Origin: Isoetes taiwanensis
Taxonomy: Eukaryota; Streptophyta; Lycopodiopsida; Isoetales; Isoetaceae
Length of the DNA stretch: 64,000 nt
Direction: 5' to 3'
NCBI GenBank assembly: GCA_021234155.1
Contig: JAJEKV010000819.1
Span: 1 to 64,000 of the forward strand
Shown: positions 34,469 through 46,440 of the stretch, in pieces
How the letters are laid out: every line of letters begins with the position of its first letter
Position numbering within the stretch: the stretch's first letter is position 1
The notes under the pieces: model-generated
Told to the model about the DNA's origin: nothing
Database searches by the model: none
The model's input: the letters and a program-made list of their open reading frames with translations, nothing else
Program-made: the position numbers and the translations under genes

Positions 34469-34960
34469 AGCCTAGGTGACATGTTTGAGCCAACTTGGCA
34501 TACTTAAGCCTAGGTGGCATGTTGTGAGCCACCTTGGCATGTTGGAGCCTAGGTGGCATTGTGGAGCCCAAGTGGAACGGCATCGGTTTTGATCTGAACG
34601 CCAAAGGTTCGAATCCTTTCACCCGGCCGGCGGTTCCGTCCGATCGTCCGAGGCGAAAAGCGTAACTCGCGCTACCCCTATCCTATCCGACCCGAGTTCA
34701 AGTTCCAAGCATTTTGCGGCCTTGGCATATTAGCCCCTGCATGGCATGTTAGAGCCAGCGTGGCATGTTGGGCCACCTTGGCATGTTGGAGCCACCTTGG
34801 CATGTTGGAGCCACCTTGATGGCATGTTGGAGCCACCTTGATGGCATGTTGGAGCCACCTTGTGTATGTTTGAGCCACCTTGGTGGCATGTTTGAGCCAC
34901 CTTGGCATGTTTGAGCCTAGGTGGCATGTTTGAGCCTAGGTGGCATGTTTGAGCCAAGTG
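34469..34960. repeat. Minisatellite, about 19-24 bp unit GGCATGTTGGAGCCACCTT
   Basis: Units alternate GAGCCACCTTGGCATGTT and GAGCCTAGGTGGCATGTT, with occasional extra AT or GT. Two blocks (about 34,469-34,560 and 34,727-34,960, more than ten copies together) flank a GC-rich spacer. The spacer carries the tRNA-like remnant. Long minus-strand frames here only reflect the repeat. Confidence 0.85.
34557..34627 (+). tRNA. tRNA-Gln(UUG)-like remnant, organelle type
   Basis: D-arm GCCC AAGTGGAAC GGC, then an anticodon region with loop TTTTGAT (anticodon TTG), then a perfect T-arm AAAGG TTCGAAT CCTTT. The run GGCATCGGTTTTG closely resembles plant mitochondrial trnQ as I remember it. The 5' acceptor strand has been replaced by minisatellite sequence and pairs at only about three positions. 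It is a dead copy, probably organelle DNA inserted in the nucleus. A SINE head is the alternative. Confidence 0.45.
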
Positions 34961-35391
34961 GACAGAAAATTTGTCCATTGCACATCCCTATGGCAGAAAA
35001 AGATATGTACACTCAAATGATGATATCTTGAGTGTTTTTTAACATTCCTGGCTGATATTTGAAATGACTATCAGGGAACTTGTAGGAACCTGTGGAAAGA
35101 AATTTGGCTTGATTTGGAACTAAGGTGATGGAGAGAAATTGGATATATTTTTCTCTCAATGAACCTGTAAGAAAAACCATAAATAATTTTTTGAATCCTG
35201 ATTTCTATAAGGTTTTGTTGTGTGCTTTCAACTCTGCGATCTGAATGGGACACGAGATCATGTGCATATGCTCAAAAAATGGATTTGAGGCATAAAAAAG
35301 CAAATCTCAATCTCTCTCTCTCTCTCTAGAGATTCAGGGCTGGGGTGCCACAGCCCAGGGCTCGAATCCTTCCTAAACTAAATTTTTTTAA

Positions 35392-35472
<81 letters not shown>

Positions 35473-35793
35473 ATCTGATAGACTTGTTGGTCCCCATGGA
35501 TATTAAAGTTAAATTCAGTTCAATTCAATTTTGGGATCTCCATAATGCCTTTTCATTCTAGTTTTCTATAAGCATGAGGGTAGAGGGACAATAGATAAGA
35601 TATTGCATTTTTACACATGGCATGTAATGACAACATGAATACTTTATGGGGTGTCATATGGATGGGAGCAGTGCAATGATTGTATAATGATGCTTATAAA
35701 ATTGGCTATAAAGAACCTTAAAATACCACACCCCTTTAGAGAACCATACATCCTTTAGAAAAAACCTCGTTAAAAACTACACTTACTTATAAA
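34961..35793. other. Intergenic with a T-arm-like motif and TC tract
   Basis: CAGGGCTCGAATCC near 35,357 resembles a tRNA T-arm/box B with one change, just upstream of the microsatellite. No gene recognised. Confidence 0.4.
35394..35470. repeat. (TC)n microsatellite, 77 bp
   Basis: An uninterrupted TC dinucleotide run. A shorter CT tract lies about 80 bp upstream. Confidence 0.97.
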
Positions 35794-35794
35794 C

Positions 35795-36075
35795 CGCACC
35801 TCCAAATACTACACCTCCTTAGAAATATCACCACCTCAAAAGAAAAAACCACAGTTCCTTTAACAAAAAACATACCTCCTTAAAAAACCACACGTCCTAA
35901 AAAAACAAAGACCACAGCTTCTTAAAAAAAAAAACTACACCTCCAAAAACTACACCTTCTTAAAAACACCACTACCTTAAAAGAAAAAACCACAGTTCTT
36001 TTAACAAAAAACATACCTCCTTAAAAAACCACACGTCCTAAAAAAACAAAAACCACGACTCCTTAAAAATAACGA
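35795..36075. repeat. Tandem duplication, about 141-bp unit, A/C-rich
   Basis: CCACAGTT(C/-)CTTTTAACAAAAAACATACC-type segments recur at about 35,848 and 35,990 with near identity over about 80 bp. Shorter ACCACACC-TCCTTA words fill the flanks. Confidence 0.8.
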
Positions 36076-39000
36076 TGGACGTTCCTTGTCCACTTAAAAA
36101 CAATACCGTTAGTTAGTAAAACCACACCTCTACAGATCTACATGTAGGTTTTTTTGAAATCTCTGAACAAAGAACATGTGGACCTAAGAAAACTATACTT
36201 TTCAACAGTGGACCAAAACGCGGGGTGAGTGTGATTCTAACTTATACCTCCATGTAACCTATGGCGTTCACCTCTGCCTGATCCGGGTATGGATCATGTG
36301 GGAAATCTAGTCTTAGGTGTCTATGCAAGACACATTCGAACTTCTAGCAGGTAACTGTTGTTCGCTATCTATCTTTGAATTGTACTATTGTACTCTTCCA
36401 CTTCATCATCTTAAGCTTCATCCTATTGGCCGTTGACATTTTTCAAGTGCCAACTACAACACCATACCTTAGCATCCAATAGATTGAATGTTGTTTGCAC
36501 ATTTCAAACATACTCTAAACCCTCCCTCAGTAACTTTGGGGTACACTCGTCTTTCTCTCCCCGTGTCACCACGTAGATTACCTCTTCAGGATGTTTATCG
36601 TATGTATACATAGTATGCACATAATAAACATACATCTTCATCCCACAATGCTAGAGCTCTGCTCCAACTTAGTTGAACTGTAACCTTGGTAGTTCTTTCA
36701 AACAAAACCCATTGCCTATGTACCTTTACGATGTGGCTCTGCCACCTACGTCCCAAATGGATAGTAGCCAACTCTATGTTGGAATTGTATATTTTGCCCA
36801 GGTCAAAATGGACAGACTTTGGCCTGTCTATAGGTCTCGACATGTACCAAATGATGCCATGGCACTATGGGAAGACTTTTCCTCTGACAAACTTAAAAGC
36901 CTGGGTCAAATGGACAGACTTCTAGTCTGTGGTTAAAGTGAAGGGTCAATGGTGGATCAACGAACGCCAAGAGATAGAGCATCAAGACACCTGAAAACAC
37001 CCAATAGCAAACCAAAAGAGGCAGTATATGTGTGCATGTGAAGTTACATCTCTCTATTGATATTTTTATTTCAATGTTCAGTTCATTAACTTGTGTGAAG
37101 AAGAAAAAGGAGTTGTTTACACTTACAGAAATTTGGGATGAATCCTTGCTATGTCTTCTACCTGAGGAATGGTGGATTAGCCTCCAAAAAGATCCTGAGA
37201 ACAGTGATATAGAATGCAGAATTAGTTGGAATACAATGCAATTCAAATATTGCATAAGAAGTCAAATTTTATACCTTACATTTAAATACAGAAGATGAAG
37301 ATATGTATACAAAGCTTTAGAGTAGAAATAGTTTTCTCGGAATCAAGATGTAGACGATGGTACACATTCAGAAGTGATCGATGTACCAATTCAAAAGGAT
37401 GAACAATTATTTAAGTTACTTCGTGTGGATCTGACAGGTCACTATTTGATATTCGTCGAGTGTTGGAGGTGCAAGGCGGCTAAATTTGGGTTCAACTCCC
37501 AATTGATCATATTTATATTTGTTATTTTTAGGCAATGTCTAATTAACATATCTGAGCTTCATACAGATGCCTTGTTAACCAATCAGAGAACCATTTGGAG
37601 TGCTAATGTACGTTGGTAATAGCGGTTGGCGACTATGGAATTGGTCTCTCGCAATTCGTATGCAGCAGCTCTATGAAGCTCATACTTACTCAAGTAAAGG
37701 ATAGTCATCCCTGAATTGCAAACCCTGATCTGATGCATATTGCGAAGGAATTAGAAATGTTTCTCATTTGTGAATGCTAAAGATTTGGTCATTCTATTCT
37801 TTCATTAGTCTATTCCTTTTTGGTCACAACTAAGATCTACTTCGTACATCATTTTTCTCTTTGTTGGTTTCTTTTTCTTTGTAAAGATTCCTCTGTAGCA
37901 TCATACGAACACAGATTTGAACTTGAAAGATTGGTACAAACAATCTTATTTATTTCTTTGAATGTCACTATTCTTACTTCGCAGAATAAAAAGTTATTGT
38001 TCTAATGGCGCTGATAAAGGGGCTGCTGAGCATGTCCTTATATAGATCAACAGGTCCTTTCATCATGGCTCCCTTTGTCAACAACAACTGATGCATTCTG
38101 AATATAGTTCAGAAATTGTTGTGAGCAACTTATGCCATTACTAATAGTAAATGCTCCAGTTCCAAAACTTATGGCCGTTGCTTCATTTTCTTCCTCAGCC
38201 TTATGTTCAAGAAGCCATTTCTATTTACACTAGGAAAAATGCTTTTGGTTCTTGATTTAGGTGGGGATTCATATAATTCATCGTTTTAATATTCTTCAAT
38301 ACTAATTCTCCCTTGTACTTGAGCTACATATTGGGGATTCCTTATTACGTACTCCATAGATGGCCTGACAATAATGTCTCCCATAAAGCATTTGACTGTG
38401 ATTTCCAGCACAATAGATAAAGAGTCATCAAAATTTTACCTATGATTGTGATCCACATCTATACATGATACCTTCTGAAAGAAAAGTCTACCCTGCAAAT
38501 ACATGTACGAATTGCATGAGCAAACTCTTACCTGAGTTGCATTAAAATATTAATGGGTGCATAGATAAGAAATGCATACAGCAGAGTCACAGGATTCTTC
38601 TGATTGCCTTCCTAGTCTATGGTTATGCATTTTATAGCTACCAATGTGCCATATGCCAGACGCCCTTTGTACACCTACAGGAAAGTCATTGTGAAGTTTA
38701 TCATGATTTTGGCAATACCTTTCCATGCTGGCCTTTCCCTAAGAGCATTGCATGACTAAACTTATTTGTTGCATCTTCCAACTTCTGAAAAGTATGAGGT
38801 GCTGATCCAGCTGCCCCAAACTTCCAGATTGTGTGAGGTATCTTGTTTGTTAATAGACGAGGTAAAGTGAGTTTTAAGCATGTCCTTTAAGGACTAATGC
38901 TTATTTGCAAAGGCCAATTGATCTAAAATAAGATTCTAAAGTACACATTGGACATGCTTAGGAAAACAAAAAGAAGAAATATTACATGCTTGCATTAGAT

Positions 39001-39646
39001 GCAGCTTCTAATGGTGCCTCAATGGATGAATGGAAGCACTATTTGCACAAGAACTTTCTTATACTGTCCTGGAAGAATGCCAAGGCATAATCATTTTTGC
39101 AGTGCCATTTTGAAGTCACACTGGAACCCTCATCTATTATTCCCTTCACAACTATGCAGCTTTAAGTCAACATAGACGCAGGAATGCATGGATAACCAAT
39201 ATAATTGCTTTAAAGTCTACATTCCTTAACACTTGGATCATCTAGCATGCTCAGCAGAGAATATCATCTGGATATGTGTAGCAACAGGTCATCTACAGCA
39301 GTTAGACGCAGACAGATAATTGCAAATGTACAAATTTTGCATTAGACATGAATTCGTAGAAGTATGTACTAGCGGTCAATTATGTCATTTAATGTACCAA
39401 ACAAATGTCAATGTTATCTGTCTTCTCAAACTGAAAGTTCCAATGGCTTTATAGAAATATTCCAATTTACCTCCTATTTCTGCAGTCCCATCCTTAGATC
39501 CCCATCCATATGTGGCTTCCAAACAATTTGCATGATATCACAGTTGCCTAATATATAAACAATTGCTGCTTTATGCTGATATCATTTCCTAACAAGTTGT
39601 TTGGGAATGAGAATATAAGGGACATTCTCCATCAAAATCTTAATGC
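36076..39646. other. Intergenic, unique-looking; no gene recognised
   Basis: Overlapping plus-strand frames at 36,673-36,936 contain a local duplication, GTCAAA(A)TGGACAGACTT, at about 36,801 and 36,906. No family motif is seen. A perfect T-arm-like hairpin (TTGGG TTCAACT CCCAA) lies at 37,486-37,502. Nothing else is supported. Confidence 0.4.
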
Positions 39647-39752
39647 TTTTATTATGTAAGCTTGATAGTGGTTTTAGTAAAAGATTAAGGGACGTTCATC
39701 TATTTTTATTATGTAAGCTTGATAGTGGTTTTAGTAAAAGATTGACGTTCAT
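39647..39752. repeat. 56-bp tandem duplication
   Basis: TTTTATTATGTAAGCTTGAT ... AAAAGATT ... ACGTTCATC occurs at about 39,647 and again at about 39,703, differing by a 4-5 bp indel. Confidence 0.9.
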
Positions 39753-41713
39753 CGAACCCTCGTATACAAATGGCTAAATATACAATTTATGATATTGCAT
39801 TAGGAGCAAATTCAAGCGCCCAAGGATTTGAACCCTGGCATTCCAATAGCTAGTAATGACAACTCTAAACTTTTTAAAAAGGTTCATCCTTATACAAATC
39901 AAAGACCAAAAAATAACTTACATAGTCAATAATCATTGATATTTGATAGGACAACACGACATTCTAATAGAACACAAGGATGTTTGATGCTTGATCAGTT
40001 TGATGAACAGAAAAATCCCAGGGTTTCTTGGAATATATGATGGTAATACATAGACCGCTATGCAGTAGAGTAACAAAACTATTTGCTCACTTAACCGCGA
40101 CTAGAACATAAAAATATTTCATCGCCACCATCAATTAGGCCTGATACAACAACAAATAAAAAGCTTTTTAGTGGAATTATGAGGCAACAGAAAACACATA
40201 AAGGGAGCCCCGTAAGACCCAAAACATAGCATACTTCGGGAAAGCAAGCCCATAGACATGAAGATATTGCAAACAATGCAATTCGGATACCATGAAATGT
40301 TCTAACTTAAGGCCAGAAGCTAATCTCGTCGTTTTTAATGGTTGACACGCTTTTGCTTCTATTTACGCCATTGCCAATTCCTGCGGTCATAATCTTGAGC
40401 AATAATAGTTTTTCTTACATTTATCGTTTTGCACTAAACCCTTGTAGTCCCTTTTTTCCGTCCATACGGATGTTGTGGCCCTTTGCCATGATGTGTAAAA
40501 ATCGGCATCCACAATATCTACAGCTTAAAAAACACATTACATGCGTGACACTTTAGAGAAAGAATGGAATAATACAAAATTTGTCTCAATAGTGCAACTA
40601 ATATTTCGTTCTCATCTTCGCTAGCCAGCCAAACAAGAATAAAAGCAAATAGTTTTTGTTCATACCTCAAGCACTGCGGTATGCATATGATGCTCTATTT
40701 TGTTTAATTTCCAAGAATTGCTTGCTAGAGTGCTCCTCCTCTCCGGCAAAACCACCGATTTACATAATCCAGCAGAAAAGACACGATCAGGGAGCAAAAT
40801 GCAAAACATGCATCATCTTTGTGCCACATTTTATTAACAAGATCATAAAACAACAGTTAAAGCCCCGTCATCAAGATTTTAAAGAAGCGAAGAAAGTCAA
40901 GAAAGCATCTTAATCTCAAGCCGAACTGATTAACAAGGCTTTTTGAATACCTAGCTTTCATGTCATTTGCTTATGAAAAACTAATTGAGGACAAAAATCT
41001 CCTAATCGACAAGCTCACAAGATTCGAAAGTGAAGATTGAGCAATGAGCCCTGATGCATAGAGAAGAAAAGAAAATGAAAAGAATATAACATGGCAAGAT
41101 AATGAAGCTTTCTCAATACCTGGCAAATAGCAGGTCGCTACTTGACATAGAGAAAAACAAAGCAAATAACTTGGTAAAAATAGAAACCATATACAGGAAG
41201 TACAGTTTACCATGATGAAGTTTCTTACTCCATTGCTCGACTGCCAAGAAGCACTTGGGAAACATCTGCAAAATCAAAATCAAGAAAAAATAACCAAGGA
41301 GTTCACTTAAAATTACCCAAAGCTGGATGTTATGCCTGAATAAATTTGCAGACCATTGTTGGATATTGTGCATGCATATTAACATTGGGCATAATGAAAT
41401 GTTCTATGGTAGTTGGGCCATAGATGGGTAATGGTCGCATGTTGTTCTCTAGCCTAAGTTGTTGTGGTGCACCTTAATAGATCTTGGGCTAGGGAGTAAC
41501 GGGGCCGTGCGAATAATAAATGTGGTTACCACATTGTTGTTGCATGGGGCCTCGTGACGAGATGGTTAGTATGGCTAAATTGCCATTGGGCCATCTAGGG
41601 GCGAATACCCTTAAGAGTTATAGCCATATGTTACAATGGTTAAAGGGGCCATTGTTTGAAAAGGTTATAAATGGTTTAAAAACCATTAAGGTAAAAAGTA
41701 AGCACCCTTAAAG
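39753..41713. other. Intergenic; possible left extension of the gypsy LTR from about 41,390
   Basis: A T-arm-like motif lies on the minus strand at 39,821-39,837 (CAGGG TTCAAAT CCTTG). Base composition becomes GC-richer from about 41,390, and TGTTCTATGG near 41,400 is an alternative LTR start. No gene is seen. Confidence 0.4.
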
Positions 41714-43079
41714 TGGGGCTGTTGGAACGTGGTGGAACCATGTGAATCAGCTGGCGGGGTGAAAACCTGGCCCACGGATCTGCCCCCACGAGGCGTGCTT
41801 TGCTGCCGGTACCGCGCGTGGCTCTGCCCCGTTGGCGTGGGTTTCCAACGAATGGATAAAGCGGGTAATTGAGCAAGCCGGACTATTCTGAAGGAAGGAG
41901 GCGGCGAAGGGAACCGGGCGGACTCGGGAAAAGAAGAACAAGGATAGAGTGGACCGAATTGCAGGCGGGCAACCGGCTATGTTCTTTGGGAGGTCCGGTG
42001 CGCACTTACGAGCAGCGATTCAATAATCTACTTGGTGTTCAAGTGGGTCTCCCGCTCTTGGTGGGAGAAACATTAAATTAACAGGGGTAAAGCGGGTAAC
42101 TGGAAAATACGAACCTAAGTGATAGCCGGCACACCCTCTCGATCAGAATCTTGGGTAGTCGGGTGGCTTCGGTTGTTCACTCATAAACCTGGGTGTTTAC
42201 TTATAAACCGGGTTGTCCTTTTTCTATTCATGAGGAGTAAGCTTGTTGCGATTGTGGTTGGGCTGGCCGCCTTTGTTGATAGAAGGCGGTTCTTACAACC
42301 ATAATCCCTTACATGCCATCCAATATGGAATGGTAGCCCCCAACACTCTTTTATGGGGATGGCGTTTGCTTATTCTCTTAGATGCCTTCGTGAGTGCTGG
42401 TGAGGCAGGCTAGTGGTATTGGTATGGGACAATATCATATGCTTGCTACGATCCGATGAAAGCAGAAGCATCCATTGTGGAGCTATGCTCAACTGCTACA
42501 AATATCTTAGCGTCTTGGGGTGACGGTAAGTGCTACCCAAGGAGTTTTATGCGGGGGCATGATATTAGATGGCGTGGCTTATCTAAATAAGAACGAGGGG
42601 CTCTTGTGAGGTGAAGCTTGTGTCGGTATGGGGACGGTGGCATCTTGAACCAACAAATGTCAGTAACTGCGTCATATATTGCCCTGCGGTTTCTCCACGA
42701 TATTGGATCCACCGGCCGCGGGGTTCTAGGCGAGGTCTTCGTCCCGGATATGGCGGGGTGTCCGCTTGGCGGATGCTATGGTGCATGTGGTGGATTCCAT
42801 ATGTGTGTTCTTGCGATCCGTCGGTCGTTGCTTCATGTTGACACTATTGGATAACTCTTATGCATGTTCCCGACACGTGTAAGCTTGTCTTGTGCTGTTT
42901 GATAGCTGGCCGGGCATACGTGTGTTATAGTTATCTTTGTGTCATCTTGTTATATGCAGTATCGTGGCTTTCATGTATATAGCCTTTTGGGAGGCCGGTG
43001 CTTGTTCCAGCCTTAATCGATGGTTTGATGTGAATACAAATCGGAATTTTTTGGTACTAAAAATTTTGGTTTAAAATGC
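41714..43079 (+). repeat. 5' LTR of the gypsy element
   Basis: The right boundary is fixed by the primer-binding site at 43,080. The left end is placed at TGTTGGAACG. TGTTCTATGG near 41,400 is an alternative. A TATA box (TATATA, 42,976-42,981) sits about 100 bp before the end. The last 150 bp match the solo-LTR-like fragment at 12,096-12,242. Confidence 0.65.
42976..42981 (+). promoter_or_regulatory. TATA box of the gypsy LTR
   Basis: TATATA in the context ATGTATATAGCC, conserved in the LTR fragment at 12,144. Confidence 0.55.
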
Positions 43080-43092
43080 TGGTATCAGAGCC
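43080..43092 (+). other. Primer-binding site for initiator tRNA-Met
   Basis: TGGTATCAGAGCC is complementary to the 3' end of plant tRNA-iMet and lies directly after the LTR. This is the standard site in plant gypsy and copia elements. Confidence 0.92.
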
Positions 43093-43147
43093 TAAGTTCG
43101 CGGCTTGCAGACCTTGAGTACCGAGATAAGACCAAGGCCCGAGACTA

Positions 43148-44650
43148 GTGCAGGCTAACTGCTATGTAGAAGGGTTGGCATCTCTGGAGGAGGAGGAACC
43201 CGGGCTAAGCTGCTGCATCGGGAAACCAAGTCCTAAGAACACGGACACCATAATAACCACGGCAGTGGGGGTGAACTTGCTGGAGGCGCAAGCAGAGGAA
43301 AAGGCTGTATTAGACACTCGAATCGCTATGAGAACCATTTTGGAGTCCCTTTACCGCACGGATGGCTAGGAAAGTCTGCGGAGAAGGGGAAGTCTCGGCA
43401 GCTTGTGGTAGTGGATCCGGATGTACCGGAGCTAGTGCTGCTGTGGAGCGGCAGTCATTGAAAAGTTCCGATTGAGCAAGGAGGACATCCGCAGCATTCT
43501 CGAAGCGCACAAAGATCCCAAAGGGATTGGGATGGGGAAAGGCACTGCTAAGGAGGCGATGGCTTGGATCGACAAGCTTGAGACCTTCTTTGAGGCTACC
43601 AATAAAGGTGATATAGCGATTGTTTATTGAACGTGAATCTATGAAATCGGACTTATAGTTGGTGGAATGGTCCTACCATGAAAAAGGAGGTGAATACCGG
43701 TCCGATTTCGGAAGTACTTTATTGGGAGTATACCAAAGATGATGCTCGCGGATGCTTGAGAAGCCGCGCAGACCGTAGCATTGTTGTGTTCTCTCGCTTA
43801 TATCAATAAGGTACGGGGTTATATCCACAGGGTTGGAGACTTGATCGAGGCTCGGCAGGTTGATTTCTTTCTAGGTGGTCTATCCAGTGTTGCTCTCAAG
43901 AAGCAGATAACCGGGTTGAAGCCCGAGGATTTTGAGAGGGCAACGATGTTGGCTCGTCAGCTTGGGGAAGAGGATGAGTCCTTTAAGAGGACGTCCCGGA
44001 AGTTCTCGAAGAAGAAAAACAGGTTTTTCAAGAAGAAAAAGTCTGAAAAGTCTGAGCAGCCTAAGTCTAAGTGCAGGGGAGAGTCTAAAAGCGTAAGGCG
44101 GACTCTAAGTCCCGGTGGTCCGGGAAGGGTATTTTCTCGCTATAGGTGTGGGGAGCCTGGGCATATTAGTCGTGAATGCTCTCAGCCACAGAACAAGAAA
44201 GCTGATAACAAGAAAGCAAACGTGCCTGAAAAGGCTGAAGAAGTATTGGAATCTAAGACGGTTTCAGCCATTGCCAAGGAAGAGCTGTGCGCGCTGGATA
44301 AGCCCGCAAGCAAGGACATCATGGATATGTTTGCTGGACGGGTGATTAGATTCTTAGGCAGAATCATGGGCCGAAACGTTGTTGTGTTACTGGATTGTGG
44401 CTCTTCTGACATGTTTATATCTTCTAAGTTGGTGGAAGAACTGCACCTACCTTGTGTAAAGACCAATAAGTACAAGGTAGATGGGCCTTTTGTGAACGAT
44501 TCTCAGGTGGAGGATCGTAAAGCTATTGGGGTGCCCTTGTGTATTCAAGGATACTATGAAAAGCTTGACTTTGACCTCTTAGATGTTGGCCGGTATGACG
44601 TGGTGCTGGGGATAACATGGTTGCAGCGGGTTAAGCCTCATTTGCAATAG
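43148..44650 (+). pseudogene. gag-protease region of the gypsy element
   Basis: The first part is broken into short frames (43,148-43,369, then shifted). From 43,781 a 289-codon frame carries the end of a retrotransposon gag domain (VDFFLGGL...LKKQITGL), a Lys-rich stretch and a zinc knuckle YRCGEPGHISREC. The first Cys of the usual C-x2-C is Arg (CGC in place of TGC). A retropepsin-like domain near 44,388 reads LLDCGSSDMFIS, so the catalytic D-S/T-G is DCG, followed by DVVLGITWL. Gag would form the particle and protease would process it. Both key sites are altered. Confidence 0.8.
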
Positions 44651-44681
44651 ATTGGAACACTCACCGTGTGGCTGAAGCACG

Positions 44682-45776
44682 ATGGACGGAGATCTATCTG
44701 CAGGGGAGTCCTTTGTGGGAGCTTCCAAGATCGCGGTCGTCGCTTCAGTCAAGAAACCGGTACGTAAATCTTCCAATCAATGTTTTCTTCTATTTATTGA
44801 TGAATGTTATCCTACTGTTGAGTGCTGTCATATGAGTGCTGATAGTGAGGTCATAGAGGATTCAAAAGGCCAGAAAGAGTTGCAGGATCTGTTATATGAA
44901 TTTCAGGATGTGTTCCCTGAGGAACTGCCTGAAGGCCTTCCACATAGTAGAGAGATTGAACATGAGATTGATTTAGAGCCTGGATCCAAACCTGTGTTTC
45001 GTAGCCCTTATAGATTGTCCATATTGGAACAAGAGGAGGTAAAGAAGCAGGTTCATGAGCTGTTAGCCAAAGGGTTTGTGAGACCTAGCAAATCCCCTTA
45101 TGGTGCTCCTGTCATTCTAGTCAAGAAAAAGGACGGATCAATGCGGATGTGCATTGATTATCGTGCCTTGAATAAGATCACGATCAAGAATAGGTATCCT
45201 TTGCCTAGGATTGACGAGATCATGGATAGATTAACAGGAGCTAAATATTTTTCTAAGTTGGATTTGCGTAGTGGTTATCACCAGATAAGGGTGAAGGAGT
45301 CGGATGTGCATAAGACTGCCTTCAGGACCACCTTTGGTCATTTTGAATTTTTGGTGATGCCTTTTGGACTAACGAATGCTCCTGCTACTTTTTCCAGAAT
45401 GATGAATGAGGTTTTTGCAGGATGTCTTGATACTTTTGTTGAAGTATTCTTAGATGATATCCTGGTGTATAGCAAAACCTTGAATGAGCATTTGAATCAT
45501 TTGCGTTATGTGCTAACTCTGCTCAGACAGCATAAGTTGTATGCAAAAATGTCAAAGTGTGAATTTTTGAAAGCACAGGTGGAATATTTGGGCCACATTG
45601 TATCTGCTGAAGGTGTAGCTATGGATCCCAAGAAGACGGAGGCAATTCAGTCTTGGCCTGTGCCAAAGAATGTATCTGAGTTGCGTAGTTTCTTGGGGTT
45701 GGCCAGTTATTATCGCAGATTTATGCGGAAGTTTGCCAAGATTGCAGGCTGCTTTGACTATGTTGTTGAAAACTAA
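44682..45776 (+). pseudogene. Reverse transcriptase of the gypsy element
   Basis: A 364-codon frame covers the fingers and palm: [20 protein letters not shown], then [15 protein letters not shown], then [12 protein letters not shown]. The catalytic box is [10 protein letters not shown] (usual form YxDD; the two Asp remain). It continues to the thumb/connection [11 protein letters not shown]. It copies element RNA into DNA. The frame is lost after 45,750, at the entry to RNase H. Confidence 0.9.
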
Positions 45777-46440
45777 TGTCCGGTGGCAATGGGACGGTGA
45801 AGCGGCGGCAGGCAATGGATATCTTTCAAGAGGTTGCTGACCCTCGGGTAGCCTATTGTTGATTCCGGACATGAGTAAACCTTATGAGGTTTACACGGAT
45901 GCATGTGGTTATGCCATTGGTGCTGTTCTCATGCGGGGATGGTAGAGTAGTGGCGTATGAAAGTAAGCCAACTCAATCAGCTTGAGAAGAACTATTCCAC
46001 ATATGAGCAGGGAGTTCTTGGCAATGGTTCATGCGCTCAAAGTCCGGAAACATTATCTAAAGTAACAAGTGTGAGTTTGTGGTCTATACCAGATCATAAA
46101 CCGTTGAAATTCCCGCAAAGCCGGCCGAGGTAAGTCCAAGGCAAGCAAGATGGTTGGACTTTCTTTCTCAATTTCATTTTCATGTTGAACATCTTCAGGA
46201 AAAAAAGAATCACATTCTTTGATGCTCTTTCTAGGGTTGAAGTAAATGTGATGGTTCAATGTGAAATTGCTTTGGTGTCCTGATTAAGCAAGCATATGAC
46301 TTGGATGCCTATATTTTAAGTATCAAAGATCCGTCCAAGTTACGGATGCTTGGGATATCCGTAATGGTCTCTGGTATCATAAGGGGCGTATTTATGTTCT
46401 ATTTGTGGACACTTTGAGAAAGCAATTATTGGCTAATTTC
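45777..46440 (+). pseudogene. RNase H and connection region, frameshifted
   Basis: Fragments in different frames include VYTDACGYAIGAVL near 45,888 (normally D-A-S at the first catalytic Asp region), then NQLEKNYSTYEQGVLAMVHAL and QARWLDFLSQFHFHVEHL. The order is right, and at least three frame changes separate them. Confidence 0.75.

Noticed and set aside
34678-34978. Minus-strand frames rich in ATCHLGSNMP-type peptides
   Set aside because: They are the minisatellite translated; length comes from a repeat unit without stops.
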